Below, piece after piece: positions 24,578-35,330 of a stretch of DNA of 64,000 bases. A program made the translations under genes and the position numbers. Under the pieces are notes generated by a model. It was given only the letters and a program-made list of their open reading frames with translations. It made no database searches and was not told where the DNA came from. The stretch comes from Erythroxylum novogranatense (lineage: Eukaryota; Streptophyta; Magnoliopsida; Malpighiales; Erythroxylaceae). The stretch covers positions 55,963,783 through 56,027,782 of the forward strand of contig CM057228.1 of the NCBI GenBank assembly GCA_029891385.1, written 5' to 3'. Within the stretch, counting starts at the first letter, position 1. The number at the start of each line of letters is the position of its first letter.

Positions 24578-25498
24578 TGTAACACCCCACACCCGCAAGA
24601 TCCGAACTCGACATCCACAGTAATATCCGGATCCGTGCCCCGCGAGGGTGGCATGCTAACCACTCGTTCAGAAATTGGTACATTACTTTTTATAACATAT
24701 GCGCGGAATTCTATGCTCAAATTTGGGTACTCATTCAATCACATCCAGTTAGATACGCACATTTTCAAAAGCCACTAAGGTCAATTTTACAAATACAAAT
24801 AAACACCTTAGTACCAAAAGTAAAGACTTGCAATGCAGACACGAACCGATCCCGACTTCGACCTTCACTGAATCTCGCGCCATACTCCCGTTTTGCTAAC
24901 GGGTACTCTTCGATTCTGAAAAATAATTGCAATATTGGGTGAGTTTGAGAACTCGGTGAGAAACCATCATCGATGGTTCACTAAATCATGCATTACGCAA
25001 ATTGCATGCAAAGACGACACAAGAATATTAATTTACAGATATATAACAGCTTACTGATAATCTATACAATTTACAACGATAAGATATCTGTCTAATACAA
25101 GAGCGTAACACGTTTACTTAATAAAGTACATGATAGTCTATATCAAGATATCTGACAATAATAATAATACTGATAGCGTATACGATTTACAATATCACAT
25201 CACAATTTACAGTAAATCATGGCATCACTCAGTCCAGTAATCGTCACACAATTCAACAATTCATCACTCATGTATATAATGCATAGGAGACTCTTTCCGG
25301 TTATTCAGTATTGTGCCCAAGTGCTCAACAATGCTTGATGGGGACGCGCGTGATTTTCTCCCTGCCAAGCCTTGACAAGATGCGATGTTCGAGCTCTAGG
25401 CTCTTTTCAGTGAGATTAGCAACTTGGGACACGTCCATTATCTGATCATGCATTTATGCGTGCAGTGCAATGTTCAGTAATTCAGTAAATCACAATGT

Positions 25499-25719
25499 AT
25501 GGCTATAAAAGCCCGTGTAAAGAATCAAGAATCGGTGATATGGCTATAAAAGCCCAAAGGTAATAAAGAATCAAGAACTTCGGTGATATGGCTATAAAAG
25601 CCCAAAGGTAACAAAGAATCAAGAACTTCGGTGATATGGCTATAAAAGCCCAAAGGTAACAAAGAATCAAGAACTCGTTGATATGGCTATAAAAGCCCAA
25701 AGGTAATAAAGAATAAGTA
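25499..25719. repeat. 46-bp TATA-bearing tandem array, 5 copies
   Basis: Five head-to-tail units of 41-48 bp, each starting ATGGCTATAAAAGCCC. GGCTATAAAAGCC is a short inverted repeat holding a plus-strand TATA-box sequence, on the strand opposite to element transcription. The other LTR of the same element has ten copies. Confidence 0.95.
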
Positions 25720-25905
25720 ATTCAGTAATCCAATCCAATACAGTAAACACATACAATTCGATCGCATTCTTTCCAAAGAGTCATGCGGTCATACAAAGGC
25801 AATCCAATCACATATAACTCAGTAATCATGTACTTCACGTTATCAAGTAATTTACAGTGAACATTTAGACACTCAAGAATTTGAGAAACCAACTAGGTTA
25901 CTCAC

Positions 25906-25972
25906 CTGTTACTTCCGAGCTACTACCTGGAAGTCCCAGCAATGTCTGTGGAACGACGATCCAACGGCACCT
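25906..25972 (-). other. predicted 67-nt mini-exon in LTR
   Basis: Minus strand: ...GTTATAG|AGGTGCC...TAACAG|GTGAGTAACC. Acceptor and donor consensus flank 67 nt. The same unit of 67-72 nt occurs in most LTRs of the window, which supports the prediction. Splicing itself is inferred. Confidence 0.5.
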
Positions 25973-26466
25973 CTATAACAGTAAAGTACAGTCTATTATT
26001 AATTTCTCAATTAACCAGTTCAGTAATGCAGATGTCGCAGTGCGATGATGTACAATGCATGTTCACGATTTCCGGTGCTAAAACCCAGCTTCGATAACCT
26101 ATGCTCAATTTCAACTTTTTACTCAATTGGATTAACACTAATTTAGTTCAGTCCTCAATTCAGTTCAATTTTCTCAATTCATACTTCCTATAACCACTCC
26201 CTATTCAGTGGGTCGAAACTTCTATTGAAAATCCCAATTAAAACTCCAGTTGTCTCAATTCAGTATTTAAGTCACACTATGAACCATAATTAACTTTAAT
26301 CTCAACAGTCAGTACCATTTACATCAAATTCTAATTCTCGATATTTCCTCAACAGTAGACCCCTTCTCTAGTTCACAATGAATCAGGAATTACCTCGACC
26401 GGGGGGGTCTATACCATAAACTATGCCAAATCAACTAAGTTCATTCTAATCAGAATTTGCCCCATA

Positions 26467-26656
26467 CGTCGCGACTTACGCCCTTTCGTCGCGACGTGAA
26501 AAGCTCACTCGTCGCGACGTAGAGGACCGCTCGTCGCGTTGCACAAAGCCACGTTCGTCGTGACGTCGACCCGAGCTCGTCGCGACTAATAAAAATAATT
26601 ACATTCAATTATTCGTCGCGACGAAGCCCTCGGCGCTTCTGGCTGTCGTCGCGACG
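26467..26656. repeat. cassette of CGTCGCGACG palindromes
   Basis: Eight exact or near-exact copies of the 10-bp palindrome CGTCGCGACG begin at 26467, 26487, 26510, 26532, 26556, 26578, 26614 and 26647. Most steps are 20-24 bp. The surrounding LTR is AT-rich, so the CpG content is local. Confidence 0.92.
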
Positions 26657-27553
26657 ATGACGATCCGATCGTCTTCTCCGATCGATTTTCGCCATTAATA
26701 CACTTAAAACCTCATTAAACACTCCCATCTACCCATAATAATGCCGAAAATGCAGTAGAAACCATCAATAACAACTTTAAAACCATTAAAACTTACCAAT
26801 CAAGCTCCAATCCACAGATCTCTCAAATATCGCCGAAACCCTAAAAATTCTTCAAACTCCACGATAAACCATTCTCAACTATCAATAATCACAAATAACC
26901 AATTAACCTGCAAGGAAGAGATCCAAGAAGGAAACAATCGAAACTCACACCAAAGGGAGAGATCAAGACTCACCGTAGGAAGGAGGAAGGAGGAGCTTGC
27001 GATATGCTTTAGGAAAAATTTCCCAATTTCCTTCAAACCTAGCTATTTATAGGCATAGGTCTCCAAATCACCCAAATTTCGGTCTCTAAATTTCAATGGC
27101 TCAACATATTTATTTCCTATCAAGAAATTCTGATTTTCCATTACCATTGGACAATTCTCTCAAGAATATACTATCAATCATCGATCACCCAAATATTTCC
27201 GGTCGGTATTTTCTCCGAATTTCTAAAATCTCCTATAAGCCACTATAAATTACCGGTCACTCAGATTCAATATTAAATCAGTCAATTGAACCCAATTACT
27301 CTAATTTCTCAACCGGTCCCCAATCCAATCGATTCAAGATCGGTATTGATTCACAATCCAATCAATTTCAAATAATTCCAATTTACAATTAAATACCTAA
27401 GATCATGAATGCATGTACCTATGAATATATGCATATGCATAGACCAGCCTCTATAATTAGAGGCCAAGAGCATACTCAACAAGAATACAAGAAAGCCTAT
27501 CATCGGTCCCAATATTACCATAATACCCTTGTTATTGAAGAACGGATGTTACA

Positions 27554-29674
27554 ATTCACCCCTCCTTATAAAAATTTCGTCCTCGAAATTTCATACACAG
27601 TGAATCAGGAGGACAGGAGAATTGTTCCACCCTTTTCTATTCTGATTCTCACTCGTATCCTTATACTTATTCGCAAATCCTTACATTCCGTACCAGAAAC
27701 ACATTTATCATATCTCTTTATCCAGTCCATAGAACATTTTATAAATCAGAACCATCTTTTAGATTTTAAACCATTTTACCAATCCATTTTCATGACGGTC
27801 ACTTAGAGGCCATTAAATGACGAATTAGTTTCCTTATCGATTCGACTCATTGTCATAATCTGGGATCGCTCAACCCCTAATACAGATTCACTTCACTGTC
27901 ATCATTAACTCAAATCAATCATAGTCTTCGACTATGTTCAGACAATCTCAATGGACTCCAATGATATCAGTCTCACGTTTGCCTCAGCAGTCACATCTGT
28001 TAGTCATTACCACAGTTTACTATTCGATTTCACACTCTAAACCTTTTCTTATTCTTTCGGTGCATTCTTGTTGAAACATAACACTTCAATGGATCTTAGA
28101 GATTTCCCTAACAGTTTCTTTGGTAGTAAAACACATACTCCACAATACAGTGATAAACATCATTCAACGATAACACTTTTATACGCTATTGCATTTCTGC
28201 TCAATCCATTAATCTCTCTTTGCGAATCACTCACATTCTCAAAATATCTCGATCATCATTGATTTGCATATCCATGGATATATCCATAACCTTTCTATAC
28301 AGTTAATGCCCCCACACTTTTTAAGGCGCCACAATTTCAGAAAATCGATCACAGTACAGTCTACAACGTTATCCTTGTCCCTAGATACATTTAATCACAT
28401 TGCAATATGGTAACTAATTACCTCATAACCCTTATTGGGACATTTCACTATATATTGCCACATCACCAATTTAAAACAATATAATTAACACTTAAGCTGA
28501 ACAGTTCTCCAAATGTCTCTTCCACAATCATCAGTCATACTTTTCACACATTTCCTCAAACATTTTGTCATTTCTGGATAGATCCAGCACTCAGTTAATT
28601 CTCAATAATTCCGAATACATATATTCTGACACATGTTCCTTTACACTAACTTTTCTACATAAACCGCTATAAATCACTCCCTGGGTTGAATAAACATTCA
28701 TCACTTTCCGAACAGTTTTACTCAATTATTTGCAAATCAATATTCTCCTCAATGAGCAAAATCATATTACACATTCAGATCCCTTACATTAACATAATAC
28801 ATATTTTCTCAATAACAGATTTTATCTTTGACACTTGAGTCTCAACTCAGATTAGAATCCCTCATTTCAAATTTAACTCTCTATTGTCCTTTCATTAATC
28901 ACCATTTACTTTCATTCATCGATTTTACTCATAAAATTCATCAACATCACAGTTGTCACATGTCTTATCGGTCATTCTCAATACCTAGAAACTCAATTCC
29001 AACTATGCACAATATCCCATATAGATCAATCACATCTATATAATCGAGCAATTAAACCGTAACATCTGTTTCATTTCTCCGTATCATTATCTTACCTTTC
29101 AATCTTTTCGTTATTACATCATACCCTTGAATTTTCACACTCAAAAATCAACATCATAGATTTACCATCATTCTAAATTTCTCACTAACGTAATCGATCT
29201 TCAGTCATAAATCATTATTTATAACACTTATCACAGTAATCAATCCCAATGGTAACATTTCATTTCATTCCTTTCACACACCGAACTCGTCATTTCTATC
29301 ATATTTCTATTTCCTCTATCAATCCACAAGTCTATATTCATATCACATATTTCAGTACCACTCTCTTTTTGCATATCATCGTATATCCATCAATATCGAT
29401 ACACTAAATATTCATTTGTCAAATCAGACCATATACTTTTTCTTATCCTTCGATGATCGCCACTTCCTTTCATCACACTCTACCGTCTTATCATTTCCTC
29501 ACTATCTCTGACCGCTTATCGACTGATACACGCTCATGCATGCGACTCATACACTAGACTGGGGATCAGTTGTCACCGTCTGCTGTGACGACTTTACGAC
29601 TTTAATGCATGTAACTCAATACAAATTTCAGAACGCCCATGTACAATCGTACTTCTGGGCTCTGATACCACAAA
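27554..29674 (-). other. internal region of the non-autonomous element; no coding seen
   Basis: The plus strand is markedly poor in G and rich in C and T, that is, G-over-C skewed in the element sense. The frames found are short and show no gag, protease, reverse transcriptase or integrase signature. One 133-codon plus-strand frame crosses the LTR edge and is taken as chance. The primer-binding site and polypurine tract lie at its two ends. Confidence 0.7.
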
Positions 29675-30594
29675 TGTAACACCCCACACCCGCAAGATCC
29701 GAACTCGACATCCACAGTGATATCCGGGTCCGTGCCCCGCGAGGGTGGCATGCTAACCACTCGTTCAGAAATTGGTACATTACTTTTTATAACATATGCG
29801 CGGAATTCTATGCTCAAATTTGGGTACTCATTCAATCACATCCAGTTAGATACGCACATTTTCAAAAGCCACTAAGGTCAATTTTACAAATACAAATAAA
29901 CACCTTAGTACCAAAAGTAAAGACTTGCAATGCAGACACGAACCGATCCCGACTTCTGACCTTCACTTGAATCCTGCGCCATACTCCCGTTTTGCTAACG
30001 GGGTACTCTTCGATTCTGAAAATAATTGCAATGTTGGGTGAGTTTGAGAACTCGGTGAGAAACCATCATCGATGGTTCACTCAAATCATGCATTACGCAA
30101 ATTGCATGACAAAGACGATTACAATAATATTAATTTACGAGATTATATAACAGCTTCTGAGAATCTATACAATTTACAACATATACGATTGTCTAATACA
30201 AGAGCGTAATACGCTTTACTTAACAAAGGTAAGTAGTCTATATCAAGATACTGAGATCGTAATAATAATACAAGACAGCGTACGCTTTCTGATCACATCA
30301 CAATTTACAGTAAATCATGGCATCACTTAGTTCAGTAATCGTCACACAATTCAACAATTCATCAGTCATGTATATAATGCATATGAGACTCTTTCCGGTT
30401 ATTCAGTATTGTGCCCAAGTGCTCACCAAGAACATGCTGGGGACGCGCGTGATTTCTCCCTGCTAAGCCCGGACAATACAGTGTTCGAGCTCTAGGCTCT
30501 TTTCAGTGAGATTAGCAACTTGGGACACGTCCATTATCTGATCATGCATTTATGCGTGCAGTGCAATGTTCAGTAATTCAGTAAATCACAATGT

Positions 30595-31032
30595 ATGGCT
30601 ATAAAGCCCAAAGGTAACAAAGAATCAAGAACTCAAATGATATAGCTATAAAAGCCCAAAGGTAACAAAGAATCAAGAACTCGGTGATATGGCTATAAAA
30701 GCCCAAAGGTAACAAAGAATCAAGAATCATTGATATGGCTATAAAAGCCCAAAGGTAACAAAGAATCAATAACTCAGTGATATGGCTATAAAAGCCCAGT
30801 GTAACAGTAATCAGTAACTCAGTGATATGGCTATAAAAGCCCCGGTGTAAAGAATCAAGAACTCGGTGATATGGCTATAAAAAAAGGTAATAAAGAATCA
30901 AGAACTCGTTGATATGGCTATAAAAGCCCAAAGGTAACAAAGAATCAAGAATCGGTGATATGGCTATAAAAGCCCGAAGGTAACGAAGAATCAAGAATCG
31001 GTGATATGGCTATAAAAGCCCAGTGTAACAGG
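30595..31032. repeat. 46-bp TATA-bearing tandem array, 10 copies
   Basis: Ten units of the array also present at 25499-25719. One unit has lost the AGCCC arm (30871-30900), two have a shortened spacer (CCCAGTGTAACAG). The array accounts for most of the 235-bp length difference between the two LTRs. Confidence 0.95.
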
Positions 31033-31232
31033 AAGTAATCAGTAATTCAGTAATCCAATCCAATACAGTAAACACATACAATTCGATCGTGCCCTTTCCA
31101 AGAGTCAGTCATGCAATACACAAAGGTAATCCAATCGCATATAACTCAGTAATCATGTACTTCACGTTATCAAGTAATTTACAGTGAACATTTAGACACT
31201 CAAAAATTTGAGAAACCAACTAGGTTACTCAC

Positions 31233-31299
31233 TTGTTACTTCCGAGCTACTACCTGGAAGTCCCAGCAATGTCCGTGGAACGACGATCCAACGGCACCT
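31233..31299 (-). other. predicted 67-nt mini-exon in LTR (second copy)
   Basis: Same length and borders as 25906-25972. Minus strand: TTATAG|AGGTGCC start, TAACAA|GTGAGTAACC end. The last exon base differs between the two LTRs. Confidence 0.5.
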
Positions 31300-32885
31300 C
31301 TATAACAGTAAAGTACAGTCTATTATTAATTTCTCAATTAACCAGTTCAGTAATGCAGATGTCGCAGTGCGATGATGTACAATGCATGTTCACGATTTCC
31401 GGTGCTAAAACCCAGCTTCGATAACCTATGCTCAATTTCAACTTTTTACTCAATTGGATTAACACTAATTTAGTTCAGTCCTCAATTCAGTTCAATTTTC
31501 TCAATTCATACTTCCTATAACCACTCCCTATTCAGTGGGTCGAAACTTCTATTGAAAATCCCAATTAAAACTCCAGTTGTCTCAATTCAGTATTTAAGTC
31601 ACACTATGAACCATAATTAACTTTAATCTCAACAGTCAGTACCATTTACATCAAATTCTAATTCTCGATATTTCCTCAACAGTAGACCCCTTCTCTAGTT
31701 CACAATGAATCAGGAATTACCTCGACCGGGGGGGTCTATACCATAAACTATGCCAAATCAACTAAGTTCATTCTAATCAGAATTTGCCCCATACGTCGCG
31801 ATTTCACGCCTTTCGTCATGACGTGAAAGCTCACTCGTCATGACGTAGAGGACCGCTTCGTCGCGTTGCACAAAACCACGCTCGTCAGGACGTCGATTCG
31901 AGCTCGTCGCGACTAATAAAAATAATTACATTCAATTATTCGTCGCGACGAAGCCCTCGGCGCTTCAAGGCTCGTCGCGACGTGCGACGATCCGATCGTC
32001 TTCTCCGATCGATTTTCGCCATTAATACACTTAAAACCTCATTAAACACTCCCATCTACCCATAATAATGCCGAAAATGCAGTAGAAACCATCAATAACA
32101 ACTTTAAAACCATTAAAACTTACCAATCAAGCTCCAATCCACAGATCTCTCAAATATCGCCAAACCCTAAAAATTCTTCAAACTCCACGATAAACCATTC
32201 TCAACTATCAATAATCACAATAACCAATTAACCTCAAGGCAAGGAAGAGATCCAGAAGGAAACAATCGGAAACTCACACCAAAGGGAGAGATCAAGACTC
32301 ACCGTAGGAAGGAGGAAGAAGGAGCTTATGATATGCTTTAGGAAAATTTCCCCAATTTCCTTCAAACCTAGCTATTTATAGCATAGGTCTCCAAATCACC
32401 CAAATTTTAGTCTCTAAATTTCAATGGCTCAACATATTTATTTCCTATCAAGAAATTCTGATTTTTCCATTACCATTGGACAATTCTCTCAAGAATATAC
32501 GGTCAATCATCATCACCCAAATATTTCCTATCCGTATTTTCTCCCGAATTTCCGAAAATCTCCTATAAGCCACTATAAATTACCAACCACTCAGATTCAA
32601 TATTAAATCACCAATTGAACCCAATTACTCTAATTTCTCAACCACCCCCAATCCAATCGACCAACAAGATTGATTTCACAATCCAAATAATTTCAAATAA
32701 TTCCAATTTACAATTAAATACCGTAAGATCATGAATGCATGTACCTATGAATATATGCGTATGCAATAGACCAGTTCCTCTATAATTAGAGGCCAGTAGC
32801 ATACTCAGTCAGTAAATACAGTAAAGCCTATCAGTCAGTCCCAATATTACCATAATACCCTTGCTAACAGTAACGGGATGTTACA

Positions 32886-33340
32886 TGTAGTGACTTGGAT
32901 ATATTGAAGTCTTCGATAGTTATCAATACTTTGCCACCATTCTCGTAAAGTACCAGACGAGAAGTAAACTCAAACAAAATATCCTGTACAGGATTATTTG
33001 GTTGAGTCATTTGAAGATCTATCCATGTATCAGATTCATATAAGCAATCTCTCTATTTCTTTGGGGTAAGATCGTCAAAAGTAACCTAAGGTCCTGAAGT
33101 AGGTTTAGTCTATGCAGCTGGTTAAGCTGGTGCTGCTTGTGGTGCTAGTGCAGGTCTGAAATGTTCAGTACTTGTAGATTTTGGCTTTAAAGTTTTAGCT
33201 TGAGTTGTTTGATGATGGATATGCTGTCTGATCAAAGGACAGTTGAACTTGAAGACTTTTGAATAGTTAGCTTCTTCTGGATACGTTTGATACAGAGGAG
33301 GAGTGTATAGATTCTCTATACATGCTACAACGGACCTACA
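32886..33340 (-). mobile_element. endogenous pararetrovirus fragment, movement/coat region, minus orientation
   Basis: Continues the 24413-24577 fragment across the inserted element. The minus frames match 51860-51990 plus 38280-38560 (for example YQTYPEEA followed by a Gln/Pro/Ser-rich linker). Stops and frameshifts are present. It ends at an orientation switch at about 33340. Confidence 0.7.
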
Positions 33341-33665
33341 TGAAATTAAATCATATTCCAGTCCAATGATCAGATGTCTAAATCCAACTCTTTAGACAAG
33401 ACAAATATGATCGACCCGTCAAAGCTATTAAGTTTATGGATACTGGATCTAGCTGTACGATTATAAAGTCTAACATTTTACTGTACGAGGCATGGACCTC
33501 ACATGATGAGTACTTTACTGCTACAGATGACAAGTTCATTCAAGATTGGGTTAAATACAAAGAGAAAGATCGGGATGCAATTCTTTCTACAGTGTACAGT
33601 TTGGACTAAAGTGTTTGGTAGCAATCTACCTGGCCCAGATATTCTCATTGGTATGGATGTATACA
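33341..33665 (+). pseudogene. endogenous pararetrovirus aspartic protease fragment, plus orientation
   Basis: The plus strand at about 33410-33500 encodes an aspartic protease start with the active-site motif FMDTGSSCT. About 170 bases on, it has DILIGMDVY, the second conserved segment of the fold. Stops interrupt the frame after 33600. A second copy of the same region lies on the minus strand at about 37050-37320, so protease sequence is present twice in opposite orientation. The protease would process the viral polyprotein; this copy is broken. Confidence 0.75.
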
Positions 33666-33705
33666 ACTAACACTTAAAAACACACTAATTACATCTTTAA
33701 AAAGG

Positions 33706-33751
33706 AAAGTAGCTTTAAGTACAATCATCACACCTTTCACAAAGCTACTTT
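33706..33751. repeat. 11-bp inverted repeat in duplicated viral intergenic segment (copy 1)
   Basis: AAAGTAGCTTT at 33706-33716 pairs perfectly with AAAGCTACTTT at 33741-33751 across a 24-nt loop. The same hairpin lies at 34410-34455. Confidence 0.85.
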
Positions 33752-34340
33752 AAAAAAGCAAACAACTTTCTAAAAAGCACCGGGACCTAGAAAGGTACAC
33801 AAGGAAAGTACAACAGCTAACTAGCTAAAACAATACCTTTAAGTAGACCATCAACTAACCAAAGTCGGATTGTAGATTACTGTAGTGTCTGGTAGACTAT
33901 TATGGAACAACATGGGAACCTTATAACTATCAATAAGTTACAGGTATGATCGTCGAGACACAAAGCCCTTCTCTCCATGGACACAACACTCAGCTTTCCT
34001 TTTAGGAACCTTACAATATCACAACTCTTCTTCCCCTTTTGAAACAACAATCACAACAGTACCTACACTCTTTCCCTGTTAAACTCTAATCTCATAACGA
34101 AATTGTTTCATGCATTTGTAGACTGTCTTAGACTTTCCAATACACAAAATCTTTAGAAGAGGTGAGTGTAGAGCATACTTGTCTCTATATAATGACAGAT
34201 AGTAACATTACTCAAGACTTAAGCTTTTAGGAGAGGGAGAATTTAGAGAGAATGGAAAACACACAAACTAATATTCATTGAAATTAAACGTTGAACTTCT
34301 GCCTATTTCTTTCTTTTTTACAATGGAAGAGGAACCTAGC

Positions 34341-34347
34341 TTTTATA
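34341..34347 (-). promoter_or_regulatory. TATA box of the pararetroviral promoter
   Basis: CCTATAAAAGC on the minus strand, followed downstream by the leader sequence that is also found at the start of the inverted fragment at 23553. That fragment's left edge close to the expected RNA start supports this TATA as the pregenomic promoter. Confidence 0.55.
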
Positions 34348-34409
34348 GGCAAAATAAGGGTAGGAAAGTAAAACACTCAAAAGACACATTAATTACAACT
34401 TTAAAAAAG

Positions 34410-34455
34410 AAAGTAGCTTTAAGTACAATCACCACACCTTTCATAAAGCTACTTT
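34410..34455. repeat. 11-bp inverted repeat in duplicated viral intergenic segment (copy 2)
   Basis: AAAGTAGCTTT at 34410-34420 and AAAGCTACTTT at 34445-34455. It lies 63-115 bp upstream of the TATA box on the transcribed strand, a usual place for enhancer elements. Confidence 0.85.
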
Positions 34456-34560
34456 AAAAAAGCAAACAACTTTCTAGAAAGCAAACAGTATAATGATAAG
34501 AGAATCTTAAATAGTGGTTTGTGGGCCACAAAGATTCTCTTTTATCAAAATATTCAAAAC

Positions 34561-35330
34561 GGAAAACACCTAAAAAGACGAGGTCCACTTTAGAGTGTTA
34601 AATGAGGTTGTTGTCATAATTAGATTTATCCGTCACTTCCACATCATTGTCAATTTTCTCAAGAATGTAGTTGTTATCTGTTGTAGTCCGAATAGAAGGC
34701 CGTGGGCTAGAAATAGAATCAGGGTCTTGAATAAGGTTGGATGGTACACTAGAAGCCATAGGCTCGCGATATGTAAGACAAGGAACTTCACTAACTTGAA
34801 TGTTGATAACATTAGAGGGAGTCACCGATATCCAATGGTCGAATGATGGAGTAATAATTGGTGCGAGAAGAGCATAATCTCCAAAATATAGACCAAAAGA
34901 TAGATTGATGTTGGATGGAGATAAGATTAGGGATTGATTGAATTAGTCTAAGAAAGAATGTAAGTCTACCATTAACTGTGTGCATTTTGTAGACCAATCA
35001 AGGGTTGTTCACCAATGTTGAAGATGATTGAGTATACAAAAATGTCCAAAAGTACTCATACAGTAGAGACGGTGTATGATATAAATGGCATAATTTTTGT
35101 AATCATTTAAAACAGTGTCCCATAAATGATAATGAGTTAATAGTTGAGACATGTCCACATGTTATTTGGATAATGCTTGAACCATTCTAAAAAGTTCATA
35201 AAAGAGGGTTGACATTAGTAAGATTAGATAAATGATGACAAACATGGAGAGGTGATAGAGAGATAGAGAGAGCATATAGGGCAGATAAAGCCCAAAGATG
35301 CCATAAGGTAGTATCGTGGAGAGTATCACA
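34561..35330 (-). pseudogene. endogenous pararetrovirus, C-terminal or second-ORF region, degraded
   Basis: The minus frames carry long open stretches, including one of 75 codons at 34825-34598, and continue the viral coding sequence downstream of RNase H up to the intergenic region. I do not recognise a domain. Position alone suggests the polyprotein C-terminus or a small downstream ORF. Several stops are present. Confidence 0.5.

Larger units (their letters stand above)
24578..27553 (-). repeat. 3' LTR of the non-autonomous element (2976 bp)
   Basis: Plus-strand start TGTAACACCCCACACC, end GGATGTTACA. It contains the 46-bp array (25499-25719), mini-exon (25906-25972), CpG cassette (26467-26656) and a leader-proximal donor-like CGGTGAGTC near 26974 (minus). 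It is followed by the polypurine tract. Confidence 0.93.
24578..32885 (-). mobile_element. non-autonomous LTR retrotransposon, 8.3 kb, complete, target duplication TGTAG
   Basis: On the minus strand: 5' LTR 32885-29675, primer-binding site 29670-29659 (TGGTATCAGAGC, initiator-Met type), internal region 29674-27554, polypurine tract 27570-27554 (TATAAGGAGGGGTGAAT), 3' LTR 27553-24578. Both outer flanks are TGTAG (24573-24577 and 32886-32890), a perfect 5-bp duplication. The 2.1-kb internal region has no gag or pol similarity on either strand, so the element must rely on proteins from elsewhere, like LARD-type elements. Its LTR tips (TGTAACATCC), polypurine tract, primer site and LTR module order resemble the Tekay chromovirus at 38584-51485, a plausible helper family. 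The LTRs are very similar but differ in a tandem array. It inserted into pararetrovirus DNA. Confidence 0.93.
29675..32885 (-). repeat. 5' LTR of the non-autonomous element (3211 bp)
   Basis: Nearly identical to the 3' LTR over most of its length. It has the expanded array at 30595-31032, the mini-exon at 31233-31299 and the CpG cassette at about 31793-31990, where several CGTCGCGACG units read CGTCATGACG. The 29659-29670 primer site abuts it. Confidence 0.93.
33666..34560 (-). mobile_element. endogenous pararetrovirus intergenic region with promoter and leader, minus orientation
   Basis: Non-coding. It contains a minus-strand TATA box (TATAAAA, 34347-34341), downstream leader sequence shared with 23553-24080, and two direct copies of an about 110-bp segment (33672-33782 and 34375-34490), each with a perfect 11-bp inverted repeat. 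In caulimovirids this region holds the pregenomic RNA promoter and the polyadenylation signal. No tRNA-Met primer site was recognised here. Confidence 0.7.

Noticed and set aside
24498..24738. Minus-strand ORFs of 61-64 codons, repeated near 29602-29835
   Set aside because: They run across the LTR edge of the non-autonomous element; the shared peptide is just translated LTR.
27405..27806. 133-codon plus-strand ORF
   Set aside because: Crosses the LTR/internal border and the polypurine tract of a minus-strand element, with no family resemblance.
30595..31032. Regular repeat array that superficially resembles a CRISPR array
   Set aside because: Units are contiguous with no unique spacers, lie inside a plant LTR and recur in the partner LTR. 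It is an ordinary tandem array.
34561..35330. Calling a host gene from the open stretches near 34600-35000
   Set aside because: Flanked on both sides by pararetroviral sequence in the same orientation, with no host-like splice structure.
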